Positions 26,501 through 35,803 of a stretch of DNA of 35,803 bases are shown piece after piece. Within the stretch, counting starts at the first letter, position 1; every line of letters begins with the position of its first letter. The stretch covers positions 1 to 35,803 of the forward strand of contig BBXU01002767.1 of NCBI GenBank assembly GCA_001598975.1. The letters are read 5' to 3'. Under the pieces are notes generated by a model. That model was not told the origin of the DNA. It searched no databases and saw only the letters and a program-made list of their open reading frames with translations. Made by a program: the position numbers and the translations under genes. This stretch comes from Parachlorella kessleri. Its lineage: Eukaryota; Chlorophyta; Trebouxiophyceae; Chlorellales; Chlorellaceae.

Positions 26501-27386
26501 CCCATGGTTCGCAGCGCCAACCCTTACAAACCCCTGGCAGACAGCGGCTCAGCCACGCAGACATCTAGCTTGCTTGCCTTCTGGTAGGCGCCCGCCTTGA
26601 AGGAGCGATTCCCTTCATCCTTCCACTGCTCTGCCGTGGTGGGCTGCACCGGCCGGCTGGCTGCTGCCTGTGCTGCCGCGCGGATGCGCGCCGCAGGCAG
26701 CGGGGCGCCCGCCTTGGTTGTCGCGTCACTTCCAGCATGCATGGCGGCTGCACCGCTGCCGCTAATACCGCCGCCGTCACTGGTACTGCGGGCGCTGGTG
26801 CTGTGAGACCCACCGTCGCCTCTGGTGGTGCTGCTGCTGTTGCCGCTGGCTAAGGGAAGGCTCTGGGAGCCAGGTGCCTGGGACGCCACCTCCTCAACGT
26901 CGGAGCCAGCCAGCGCAGCGTCCACATCAAACGTGTCCCACTTGCTCCGGTAGTTATCATACGTGTGCGCTGCCGGGTGCCGGGGAGCTCCTGCCACTGG
27001 CTCTGTTGTTGATGCGTGACTTGCTTGGCCTGTACCTGCTGGGGACGTAGCTGGACCGGCTGCCAAGGGCTGGGCTTTTCCCCTTACGGGCGGCAGCTCG
27101 GCGCCGGCTGTGCGCTTCAAGCTCTTTTCTTTCTGCTTCAGCTCTTTCTGCCAGCCGAACAAGTCTTTCATGTAGTCATTAAGCTCTTCGGCCTGCGCGC
27201 AAGTGCACGACATGCCAAGATGCTGCAGAGGCTCTGCCTCAACTGATCAGCAGCACAAGCTCCTACCTGAAGAAGTTCTAGCTAGAGATCAAACGCCTTG
27301 CAGGGCCTAGCATGCACAAACGGCCAGTCAGCAATCATCACCTGGCGCCGGACGCTTAGCTGGGCCTGCAGGCGAGGGTCATCCAT
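23588..27386 (-). CDS. RPAP3: RPAP3, R2TP/HSP90 co-chaperone subunit
   Basis: The TPR subunit of the R2TP complex, which couples HSP90 to RUVBL ATPases to assemble RNA polymerases, PIKKs, snoRNPs and, in ciliates and algae, axonemal dyneins. Exons in transcript order: 27342-27386, 26578-27192, 26197-26360, 24576-25720, 24122-24341, 23588-23732; total 777 residues. The N-terminus LSVRRQAEELNDYMKDLFGW matches the RPAP3 N-terminal helix, followed by YRSKWDTFDVDAAL. One TPR domain follows (about 195-310): EQWKDEGNRSFKAGAYQKAL, then YANRAMAELKLGKF and KAYQRRAAARKELGDL. After a disordered Ala/Gln/Pro-rich linker of more than 300 residues, the RPAP3_C domain (GLDFEKGWKACKGD ... LPAVPRFEMNLLSLPAREKAG) closes the protein. 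Human RPAP3 has two TPR domains; here I see one. Two of the five introns use GC donors. Confidence 0.93.
24575..24576 (-). other. RPAP3: GC 5' splice site, RPAP3 intron 4
   Basis: Exon 4 ends GTACAG and the intron begins GCAAGG. Joining to the acceptor before 24341 gives KAPRTG-LDFEKGW, the standard opening of the RPAP3_C domain, with the Gly codon split across the junction. Confidence 0.88.
25391..25417. repeat. CTG/CAG trinucleotide run in RPAP3 linker
   Basis: An uninterrupted trinucleotide run inside RPAP3 exon 4 encodes an Ala stretch on the minus strand. Similar CAG-type runs occur in PP7 (22406-22420), the OVCA2-like gene (about 31931-31950, poly-Gln) and G3PDH exon 1 (33178-33196 and about 33448-33470). 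Confidence 0.8.
26577..26578 (-). other. RPAP3: GC 5' splice site, RPAP3 intron 2
   Basis: Exon 2 ends CAGAAG and the intron begins GCAAGC. The splice creates FKAGAYQK-ALDCYSSSLAL with exact TPR spacing. The nearest GT donors would insert extra residues into the first TPR helix pair or break the frame. Confidence 0.88.
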
Positions 27387-27597
27387 GTTTCAGCAGAGAT
27401 CATTGGTAATAAGGCCCAAGTTGCATTGGAAACTTGGGGCCCTCCTAAGACCAAAGCGTGGCGCTCTTGCGCGCCTTGCCGTAGCGGGAACACAAGATGA
27501 AGATGCCTTGGAGTGAACCTTTGCGGTATTGCATTGCAGTGACGTCCCAAACTGAATAACAGAGTTGACAGGCAGGATAGCACCGAGAACCCACAGG
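27387..27597. promoter_or_regulatory. Short bidirectional promoter region, RPAP3 / PsbP-domain gene
   Basis: Only 211 bp separate the RPAP3 ATG (27386, minus) and the PsbP-domain ATG (27598, plus). Both promoters and both 5' UTRs must fit here. I see no canonical TATA box. Confidence 0.6.
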
Positions 27598-29649
27598 ATG
27601 GGAGGCTCTTTTGCAATCAGCGCTCACATGCCGCAGGTGTGCAGCAGGAACAGCAGCTGTAGTGTTAGGTGCAGAACGAGAGTTAGCCTCATCTTTGCAC
27701 AGGCCACGCCGCACGGCTCACCACCCTCCTGGAGAAGGAGGCGTTTAGTCCTGCTGCCAGGATTGCTTCTTCCAGCGCTGGCGTTGCAGCCTAGCCCGCC
27801 GGCACGGGCAGAGGAAATCGCATCGACTGCAGACTTCAACAGTACCAGCAGCAGCAGCAGCCTAGAAAATGCAGAGACCTCTGCAGAAGCAGCAAGAGAG
27901 GTAGCAGGGCCCACCTTCAAGAACTATGTGGCTCGGGACTTTAGCTTTGCGTACCCGCCCAGCCTGAAAGTCATAGAGGAAGATTTGTTCGCTGTCAGAG
28001 AAGCCAGGCCACGGTCCACCCTCGGTGAGTTGGCCGAGCGGCTGCTTGGGCGCCTAAGAGCTTGCTCTGTGGTTGAGCCCTAAAACGCCATAACAGTAGG
28101 CATGCGAGAGCGTGCGACATGTTGGGAGAACTGTGGTTTCCGAAGGCGGCGGAAACCAGATACTGAAAGGGTTTGGTGTCTGCATGTCCGGCCGTGCTTG
28201 TTCACAGTCGCCATGTTGTTTGCTGCATTGTCTCCAACCTGGGTTTCTTTCTCCGCAGCAGACGGAAACGCGCCACTGGAGGGACCGTCTCCGGGCCACC
28301 TCTGTTATGACGAAGTTCAAACGTTACCACGGATATTCTGCGTGCAGATGCACCCGTGGACAATCCCTTGAAGGCCCAGCTGGTGTCTGAGGATGGGCAG
28401 CAGAGAGTGAGCGTAGTGGTACGGCTGGCCTCTGTCATCAAGCCCACCTTCACGCAGGCAAGGCCTTGGTTTGCACTTGATGGGTGGCAAGCAGAACGAA
28501 GTGCTGGTCTAAAGGGTGTCAGGGCTGGGATTGAGAAAGCGATCTCAAGGCCTTGCAACAGTGTGTCTGAGGAAACCGATATCTCTAGCTATGCTTGACG
28601 CTAAGGCCACGGAGATCGCAGCCGGAGCAGCAACAGGATGGAGCACATCTGCATCCAGCCCCAGCCTCAGTATAGCTATACCCTATCTCCTCTCTGTTTG
28701 CACTACCACTAAGAGGAGAGAGCAGCAACAGGAGCTGTGGCGCAGCTTGGGCACGGAAATATTAATTGCAACGGCTCGCTCAAGCACCCGTAGCGAAGGT
28801 GGTGAGCTGGACCACCGGCTGCCTGCTGTGCTTGCCTGCAGCTGACCGATATTTCACAGTGGGGCAGCCCGAAGGATGTGGCCCGCCTGCTGTTGCCCCC
28901 GGGGGCTGCTGTGGCCTCATACAGCGTCACCTCTATCCCCCAGCCGCCACGGGAGACAGGGACGGTGTTTGGAGCTATCAAGCGGGACCCAGTCAACTTG
29001 TACCGGTGAGGTGTCCAGAAGAAGGAAAGGGCTGTCGTGGGTATATGACACGTCTACTTCGTTTATGGTGGCTGTCAGGTGAACCTGTCGGAACTGGCTG
29101 TAGATATTGCCTGTATTAGTAATGGGACGGTGTATGAGTCAACGAATAAAGCTATATGTTGCCCTTGTTTTCTGAGTTGTAGCCTGAGGCGTGCATGGCG
29201 TGTTTATTGAGGGTGGCAGGTAATGCGGTCAAAGAGGAGGTACAAGTATACTGGGCTCACAGGGGTCGATGTGTTATCCGGTCATCACCAAACATAAAAG
29301 CTGTAGGGCCAAGGACATAAGCTCTTGGAAGTGCTTAGCTTTGGTTAGGTTTTTAATTCATTTGGCGGGTACACATGTCACTGTGAGGTGGGTTGGGTTG
29401 GCAGCCTCACCTTTCTTGACAGCATTAGGTCACACGATGGTTGCATTGGAAGGGCTCGGTACTAAGCTACCCCTCTTGAGCTGCAGGTACGAGGTGCTGC
29501 TGCCAGACCAGTCACAAGTGTCGATGAGCGTGGGAGCGCAGAAGGGGCAGGTATATGTGTTGGGGGCCTCGGCCTTAAAGAGCCAGTGGCAGCAGCATGG
29601 AGCTGAATTGCAGCAATGTGCTGAGACCTTCAGGCTCATTAACCGGTGA
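27598..29649 (+). CDS. PsbP-domain protein, thylakoid lumen
   Basis: A member of the PsbP-like/PPD family of thylakoid lumen proteins related to the photosystem II extrinsic subunit PsbP; individual PPDs act in PSI, PSII or NDH assembly. Exons: 27598-28024, 28348-28457, 28842-29005, 29487-29649; total 287 residues. The N-terminus is a bipartite transit sequence: a Ser/Arg/Cys-rich stromal part, then RRRR and the hydrophobic LVLLPGLLLPALAL, ending ARA before EE at about residue 71. Twin arginines before the hydrophobic core suggest Tat transport. The mature domain has FKNYVARDFSFAYPPSLKVI, ISQWGSPKDVARLLLPPG, and near the end the family-typical GQVYVLGASALKSQW. I cannot assign it to a specific PPD subtype. 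Intron 2 has a GC donor. The gene is head-to-head with RPAP3. Confidence 0.88.
28457..28458 (+). other. GC 5' splice site, PsbP-domain gene intron 2
   Basis: Exon 2 ends ACGCAG and the intron begins GCAAGG. Joining to 28842 gives KPTFTQ-LTDISQWGSP. Downstream GT candidates near 28468 and 28480 both lead to an immediate stop after splicing, so the GC site is required by this model. Confidence 0.87.
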
Positions 29650-30793
29650 TACTGCGTTCCAGTGCGTGAATATAAAGGGCAGCCAGTCCAGATATGTGTG
29701 CTGCTTCTCCCTGCCTTTAGATGTCCCGATTGGGTTGTCGAAGTGAGCAGAACTGTCACTGTTTAAGAAACCAGTCTTTCGACATGCGGGAGCCAAGCAC
29801 AGGGTTACCAGCAGGGATCGCCAGCTAACACTTTCCAAGATACTCTGATCCAAGGCACCAATGTTCCCCAGTTGCATCCATTCCACATGGGGCAGCACAT
29901 GGGGCAGCTTCGGAATAGGACCCCAGTGTGCGAGACGAGCACGGAGCACGGACTCGCTCATTCTGATCATGCATTTGCATGCCTTGTTGCTGGTCCATCA
30001 GGTTACACCAGGGAAGAAGGCAAGTTGGGGAGTAAGTGTCCTCCAGTCCTTCAGAGGTTCTAGTAACGGCTAGCTGGCAGCCAGTAAACTTCCTAAGCCT
30101 GGGGGAATGCGTCCCAGGATCAACCCTGGAAAAGAGCACCTCATACGCTCACATCTCCGCATGGCCGCTGGTGCGCCGGGGTATATGCTGGGTCCTCTGC
30201 GATGCATTCTGTGCCGCTCTCTTAATCAATCGCCTGGACCCCTTAGACCAGGCCAACCATCAAGCACTCCCTGCAGCAGTCATGGGCAGCTACAAGCACC
30301 GTGAGGCAGGCAACCTCGGGGAACTGTTGAATTGTTGTCAAGGAACTGTTGGAAGGCATGCCACATGCACACAGGCGAAGGCAGCATGTCCAAGAAATGG
30401 CACTCAAGCAAGCCCCTAGCGAATTTTGCATGCCAACGTGTCAGTCGACAGCAACATACTGTGGCAATTTCCTCCTCTGACTCCCCTCCCAGCTAACCAA
30501 AGTATACAAGCTTGCATCCAGCCATCTATGTAGCCATATACTTCTTAATGCCCCTATCAGCCATCGTAGGGAAGGGGCCCTCCCCCCTGGAGACACCCTC
30601 CTTTATGCAACTCGCACGCCCCTTTACCAGTCTATGCATCCTAGGGGCATTGTTGCCACGCGCTGGGCGCTGAGCGCATGTCATGAAGCCAATAGCCCCT
30701 CACCTGACGCTATCCTTATGTTTGTAAATGGCGTCCAGTAATACCAAGGCCGCAATTCTTCCAACCCCGGCAGTAGCAGGGCTGGCACTCCCC
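29650..30793. other. Convergent 3' region, PsbP-domain gene / OVCA2-like gene
   Basis: About 1.1 kb between two stops facing each other. A minus-strand TGTAA occurs at 30007-30003 and a plus-strand TGTAA at 30722-30726. If both are used, the two 3' UTRs overlap by about 0.7 kb. I see no supported coding sequence. Confidence 0.4.
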
Positions 30794-32428
30794 TCAGCTA
30801 GGGGCAAACCCAGCCAAGAAGGCCCGCAGCTCCTCTATGATGGGCTTGCTGGTGGGGATGAGGTGCCCCATGTTGTGCTGGACAACAGACGCCTGGGCCG
30901 CGGCAAAGCATCCAGCTAGCTGCTGGCTTTCCTGAGCCCCAACTTGCCTATCCCCGCCTCCTGCACCACACATATGAGTGATGAGGAAGTGGCAATACAC
31001 CACTGGGCACCCCTTGCACGTTCTACTGGCCAGGCAAAAACTCCTGCAGCGCAGCTCAGTGCAGCAAGCTTTGCTTAGGGGGGACCCATGGCAGGATGGT
31101 CAGGTGGCTGTACACTTAAAGGTGAACTGGACAGCAAGTCTGCACATTTCGAAAGGCAGGCGAGGTGGAACGAGTTATTACCCCTGCAGCATTTCCCTGC
31201 AAGCCAGAGCTATCAATCCCATACCCGAGCCGAAAAGGTGGAGGGAGGGCAGGTCGATGCCCCCACGCTGCCGAGCAAGGTCAAGCCATGATCTATGCTC
31301 TGCCACAGGTGAGATGTAGCCCGAGCAGCAGATGGCACACTTGAACCAAGGCGGAGGAGGGAGCCCCGGGGCTGTTTCAGTGGCTGGTTTTGCCGCTGGC
31401 CTGGTGCCTGGTGCTGCTGCGAATGGTGCTGCTGAAGGCTGCAGCGCAGCTGCGCCTTCTGGTTTCGGATCAACCGGGCTGGCGGCTGACACTGGAACAT
31501 CGCTGCCAGGTGCTGCGGAGCACAAGCAGCGATGCTGGGAAGCAGCAGCTACTGCAGTCGGGTGCCCCAGCGCAGCGCCTGCCCCTTCCTGCTTGTACTG
31601 ATCCGCCTGCCCTAATGCCGTGCACCGCTGGCACTCATCTTGCAAGGCACAGAGCACGGCAGCCACAGCGGCTCCCTGTGAAAACCCTAGGATTCCGTCG
31701 AATGGTCCCTGGGTTGCAAGGATGTGCTGTATGTGCCGCCAGGACTCGGGCCACCCCGCAGTCTGGTGGAGGAACTGCCACTCATCCGTGGCCCACTCCT
31801 GGCTGCAGGTGCTTGTATCAGGCGAGCCAGGCGGGGCTCCATCTCCACCTCCAGGGTGCTCACTGTCAATTTGATGTTGATGCAGCACGGCGTACTGCAG
31901 TGGAGGCAGCAGCCAAGCACGCTTTGGCTGCTGCTGCTGCTGCTGCTGTGACTGCCCTTCCTCACAGTGCTGCGGCTTCCGTGGAAGGGCCTGGCCTGGC
32001 TGTTCCGTCAGAGGCCGCTCTGGCCCCGGCTGCCCTTTCCGCGAGCTGGCGTGCTGCAGCATGGTGTCGTGAGGCTCTGCTTGGTCCTCGAGCATACTGC
32101 CCGTCGTGCCTTGTGCCCTTATGAGGCAGGGAAGCTCGTGTGGAGCATCAACAAATACGAATTCTGCTAGATGTCTCAAGCGCTTGCGTAGTGCAGCTGT
32201 TCGACCCTGGAAACAGTGTGAAAGAAGGTGCACACGTGATACTCCACCCGTGCCAGGTGGTGGTGCTGCAAGAGACCCAGTCTGTTCCAGGATGTGCTCA
32301 ACTCTATCAGGCCTACGTGGACCTGCTACCGCCCAGGAGCCACTCACTGCAAAGCTCTTTGCAGTCTGCCGGAAACCGTGAAGGCAGAGGATGCGGAGAA
32401 CCCTTGGCTGGTATGCCATGCCTTCCAT
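30794..32428 (-). CDS. OVCA2: OVCA2/FSH1-like serine hydrolase
   Basis: An alpha/beta hydrolase of the FSH family (yeast FSH1-3, human OVCA2), a serine esterase acting on small acyl esters. Exons: 32348-32428, 31225-32206, 30794-30960; total 409 residues. Domain order fits the family: RILCLHGFRQTAKSF, GRTAALRKRL, AEFVFVDAPHELP, the nucleophile motif FDGILGFSQGAAVAAVLCAL (Ser about 203), CCSGYISP, LPSLHLFG with the acid Asp in GDRQV, and the catalytic His in NMGHLIPTSKP. Two low-complexity inserts (one of about 100 residues with seven consecutive Gln, and one Ala/Pro-rich before PPPPWFKCAICC) make it much longer than human OVCA2 (about 230). The first ATG in the open frame is at 32428; an earlier extension begins with GTG. 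Intron 1 (141 nt) is in frame and stop-free. Confidence 0.9.
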
Positions 32429-32760
32429 GTGGCCTCCCAGTGAACACTGCTGTTGATGCTGTCGTTTATACACCCTCTATCGGCCCACAGGTTGAGCGGC
32501 CAGTGAGGATCAGTCTGTCAGGCCAGCTTCGCCATGACACTGCCGTATGAAAGAAATTCTCATACTTGGATTGCCAAACCAGTTCACATATAGTGGCATA
32601 GATGCACGGCATGCCGAAGCTCGGGGTGCCATGGCATGCCACAGTTCGCGTCAAACAGCAGCATGCGCAGCATACTGTGGCTGGATGCCATCCATTCCCA
32701 AGTGCCGGTTGCCCATTGGTACTGGGGGTGTTTAACTAAGATTCAACCGGCCCTTCAGCA
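32429..32760. promoter_or_regulatory. Divergent intergenic promoter region, OVCA2-like / G3PDH
   Basis: 332 bp between two divergent ATGs. No TATA box or distinctive motif is obvious. An extra upstream exon of either gene cannot be excluded. Confidence 0.4.
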
Positions 32761-35619
32761 ATGACCTTAGCCTGTCACGGGGCGGTACTTCCCCGTTGCC
32801 AGCCTCGTGACAGCACCACGGACAGGTGTACCGCAATAGCTAGCCACACTGGGAAGCAGCGGCAACGTCATCAACGCCCCACTTCCACCTGTGCGGCCGG
32901 ACCCTTGCACCATGCACCGCCACGCATCCCACCAGTGCCGCACTTGCAGTGGCCAGCTTGTTTACGTTGTCATCCAAGTCGCGACCTTGTAGTTTCCTCC
33001 GCCCATAGGAGGCTTGCCTCAGTGACTGTGGACTGCCCAGCCACCAGCAGCCTACAGGCGGGTCTGCAAGCGGCAGCCTGGCAGTCTAAGCCAAGCAGTT
33101 GCCTGTCCGCTAGCAGCCAGACAACACGTCTGACAGCTGGTACCTCCAGCAGGAGTGCCAGAGATAGCGCCAGCCGTTGCAGCAGCAGCAGCAGTGGTGA
33201 TGGTAGTGGGGGCGGTGTTGACGTTCTTTGCAGCAGCAGCAGCGGTGGCGGGAGCAGCAGCAGCAGCCAACTTGCACTACCATTGCTTACATCGCAGCTG
33301 CCATGCAGTGCGGCAGTAGTTTCGAATGTAGTGCCGGTTGCCGATGCAGAGCAGCAGCTTATGGCACGGGCGTTGGTGCCAGCAGCAACGGCACTGCTAC
33401 CCTCACCCGGCCGGCAGCAAGAGCCGCGGTGGCAGCGGCAGGAGGAGCAGCAGCAGCAGCAGCAGCACCAGCACCAGCGGGACCAGCAGCACTCTCACGC
33501 TGCAGCCTCGTTGGCCGTGGGTGGGCCAGAGCAGCAGGCCTCTGCAGCGGTGAGAGACGTAGACTCCCCAGGGGCAGCAGCGGCCCACGATCTAGAGCAG
33601 CCTCCCGAGAGTGGTTTGGTACCTGATGTGGATCTGGCCCGGCTGGTGCCGCCGGCCAAGACTTCTTCCCCTGCCGGCGGCCAAGGGGGCAAGCTACGAC
33701 TGCTGCCTGAGCCGAGGCCAGGTGAGCGCTGCAGCGGATTTGTTGTGATGGCCCGAGGTAGCCGCCAGCGAGTGAGCTGAGTAGCACTGCTGTAGGCAAC
33801 CTGGGCTGGTTACCTCCTGAGGTGTCGCTGACTAGCGGTGTTCTTCCGATGCCGGCACCTGCCGCCTTGGCCTGCCGTTGAAGGCGTTTGCAAGGGCTTA
33901 GCAGACAGGCGTGTGGGTCCCTCTATATCGTCCTGGTGGACTATTTAGCGCTGCCTATGTGGGAATTTCTGGATGACGAAAGCCTTATGGAGTGAGTCAG
34001 CCAGTGTTGCGACCTTGCAGCTGCCGTGGCGGTGGCGGCACCAGGCAGCATGGCGCCGCCAGCGGGGCGAACAGACATTCGAAGCTCTTGGGCCCGCCTT
34101 ATGCGCTGGTCACGGCAGCTCAGGTACGGTAGCCCAGACGGGCAGCCGGGTATCCAGCAAGCCTGCTGTGCCATCTGGCCAAGGATTTGAGCACACATGT
34201 TAGCATGTGCTGCCTGTCTGCTGGGAGCTACCGGGTTTATCAGGGCCTGTGTTCTGTGTCTTCAGCGTATGATCGGGTGCATCACACAGTGTGCGCGGCC
34301 TCAGCTGGGCGCAAATCAGCTACGTGCTGCCATGTATACGGATGTGTTTGCTCCACTGGCGTGGAGAGCTTGCTGCCGTCCGGCCTGCGTGATGTCGAAG
34401 GCCTTGGCCCAGGGCCACGGTGTGGGGCGGCACACTGTTCGGATTGGACCCTTGGCTGAAGACTGGGACCAGACAGGGGTGAGCTGGTTTTTGCAGGCAC
34501 AAAGAGTTTCAGGGCGGCGTTTCTGTTCCTTAGTATCTTACTTTCTTAGTACTGGGTGTCTGCAGGCACAAGGAGCTCCAGGGCGGCGTGGCTGCTCGAG
34601 AGAAGGTGGACAAGGTGGTTGTGTTTGGCGGCGGCAGCTTTGGCACGGCTATGGGTGTGGCGCTGGCGCGGCAGAAGCCGCAGCTGCAGGTAGGTCGGGC
34701 TTGGCTGCCTGCGCTGGGCCCTTTCCTGCGGTGTTGCTGACGTGGCGTTTGGGAGGGCCGCCTTGTAAGGCAATACATCAGCTGGCTGCGGTATGGGGAG
34801 GATCAAATGAGCTGGTTACTCTGCCTGAATCGCTGCCGCTGTGGTTGAACGAGGGTGTATGTTGTAGAGCCGGGTAGTGCACGTCACTGGCCTGGCGCTC
34901 TGGCCTGGGATTTGAGGCGTGGCTGTCGGGAGCGGCTGTGGGCGCGCACGAGGGGTGCATGCCTGCGTATAACGGTGGCGCTCTGGGGTTTTCTTTTTGA
35001 GGAACAGCAGCAGATTGGCCCAGTGACTGGGTTGAGGCATTTGGCCGGCGGAACGGCTATGAGGCACTGATTGCTGGGTGGCCCAGTGCGTGACTGCTGC
35101 TTGCTGCTGGAGTTGGCGCAGGTGACGCTGCTGCTGCGGGACCCTTACCTGTGTAAGGATATCAACCAGCTGCACTGCAACACGCGGTACCTCAAGGTGG
35201 GTTGTTTCATGCGAATTTGGCTTGCGCAAGGCTGCACAGTCAGGTTTGGGATGCATGACTGGGAATGCTCAGCCTGCACACCTGGCACGGCTGAGGCTGG
35301 GCAGCCGGATCATGCAACGCCCTGGCGAGCGCTTTCCATGCACCAGGCTCTTGCTTCATGCAGCAGCCTTGAGACTGACGGAACGCTTATGTGGAGCAGT
35401 TTCTGCTAGCCAGTGCGGTGGGTGTGCGCATGGTACTGTTGGCTGCGCGTTGTAGCTCAAGAGTGTTTCAGAGAGCCTAGCCGTTCCCCACCACAGGAGT
35501 ATGAGCTCCCACCCAACATCAACGCCACCACCAGCGCTGTAGAGGCCATAGCGGGCGCGCAGTATGCTATCCATGCTGTGCCCGTGCAAGGCAGCCGCAG
35601 CTTCCTTCAGGGGATCAAG
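32761..35619 (+). CDS. GLY1: Glycerol-3-phosphate dehydrogenase (NAD), plastid GLY1/SFD1 type (3' end off right edge)
   Basis: Reduces dihydroxyacetone phosphate to glycerol-3-phosphate, the backbone for plastid glycerolipids. Exons: 32761-33721, 34021-34123, 34566-34689, 35122-35196, 35497-35619, giving exactly 462 codons before the gene leaves the window. The block IRSSWARLMRWSRQLR just before the Rossmann fold is the signature of the plant plastid enzyme. VVVFGGGSFGTAM holds the NAD-binding loop (Gly376 onward), followed by VTLLLRDPYLC, INQLHCNTRYLK, YELPPNINATTSAVEAI and YAIHAVPVQGSRSFLQGIK. The substrate-binding and C-terminal domains lie outside. Exon 1 encodes about 320 residues of transit peptide plus Ser/Gln/Ala-rich disordered sequence, so the Rossmann fold starts some 280 residues later than in land-plant GLY1. 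The start at 32761 is the first ATG of the open frame. A decoy copy of the exon 3 acceptor lies at 34492-34525. Confidence 0.9.
34492..34525 (+). repeat. Duplicated 3' splice site and exon start (decoy) in G3PDH intron 2
   Basis: 34492-34525 matches 34561-34594 at 29 of 34 positions, exactly 69 bases apart. The block covers the TGCAG acceptor and the first coding bases of exon 3 (RHKELQGGV). Splicing to the upstream copy keeps phase, gives RHKEFQGGVSVP, and then meets TAG at 34531-34533. Confidence 0.85.
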
Positions 35620-35803
35620 GTGAGATACCCAGAAATACCCACCTGAGGGGGTTCATGAGGCTGCCTTGGATGTGTGCTTGTGACGCGCGCTGAACCTGTC
35701 CTTCTGTGCAGCTGAAAATGCTGTGGATGGTAGAAAGGGAGAAAACGAGGGAGTGAGAGTGTGGAGCTGTCCAGTGCCGAGCTCAATTTTGAACTGGATT
35801 GCG

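Noticed and set aside
32428..32473. N-terminal extension of the OVCA2-like protein starting at 32473
   Set aside because: The first codon there is GTG; the first ATG in that frame is at 32428, and the conserved hydrolase fold begins soon after.
35711..35757. Possible next G3PDH exon after a TGTGCAG acceptor at the right edge
   Set aside because: The translation does not resemble the expected G3PDH sequence in any phase and soon stops; the true next exon is probably outside the window.

Overview
The window is nuclear DNA from a photosynthetic eukaryote, most likely a chlorophyte green alga. Genes are split into many short exons by introns of about 100-450 bases. Most acceptors are pyrimidine-rich and end in CTGCAG or TTGCAG. 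The pentamer TGTAA, the usual green-algal polyadenylation signal, lies just after several genes. Four products are plant-type: an ER-targeted xylose isomerase, phosphatase PP7, a PsbP-domain lumenal protein and a GLY1/SFD1-type glycerol-3-phosphate dehydrogenase. Coding sequence is rich in Ala, Ser and Gln runs. There are no prokaryotic operons, CRISPR arrays, rRNAs or convincing tRNAs. I cannot name the species.

I assembled nine genes by hand from splice sites, phase continuity and family motifs. From left to right they are: xylose isomerase (minus, 3' end off the left edge, 13 exons present, ATG at 5781); proteasome maturation factor UMP1/POMP (minus, 5' exon uncertain); AFG1/ZapE-like AAA+ ATPase (minus, 11 exons); bacterial-type organellar tyrosyl-tRNA synthetase (plus, 9 exons); PP7-like protein phosphatase (plus, 9 exons); RPAP3 co-chaperone (minus, 6 exons); PsbP-domain protein (plus, 4 exons); OVCA2/FSH1-like serine hydrolase (minus, 3 exons); and plastid-type NAD-dependent glycerol-3-phosphate dehydrogenase (plus, 5 exons, 3' end off the right edge). 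For the seven complete models, exon lengths sum to an exact multiple of three and end at a stop, which is strong internal support.

The layout alternates in strand. Three head-to-head pairs share short intergenic regions: AFG1/TyrRS (460 bp), RPAP3/PsbP-domain (211 bp) and OVCA2/G3PDH (332 bp). Two tail-to-tail junctions lie at PP7/RPAP3 and PsbP-domain/OVCA2. The genes are unrelated housekeeping functions (sugar isomerisation, proteasome and R2TP assembly, organellar translation and quality control, thylakoid lumen, plastid lipid precursors), and nothing suggests a functional cluster.

I found no new defence, mobile or biosynthetic system. The unusual signals concern splicing. Five of about 55 intron donors are GC rather than GT, all with the core AG|GCAAG, spread over four genes. 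Three genes carry degenerate local copies of an exon edge: XI exon 8 is present three times, the last AFG1 exon twice, and the acceptor plus start of G3PDH exon 3 twice. In G3PDH the upstream copy would insert a premature stop. PP7 has a possible alternative 3' end marked by a palindromic TGTAA/TTACA element.
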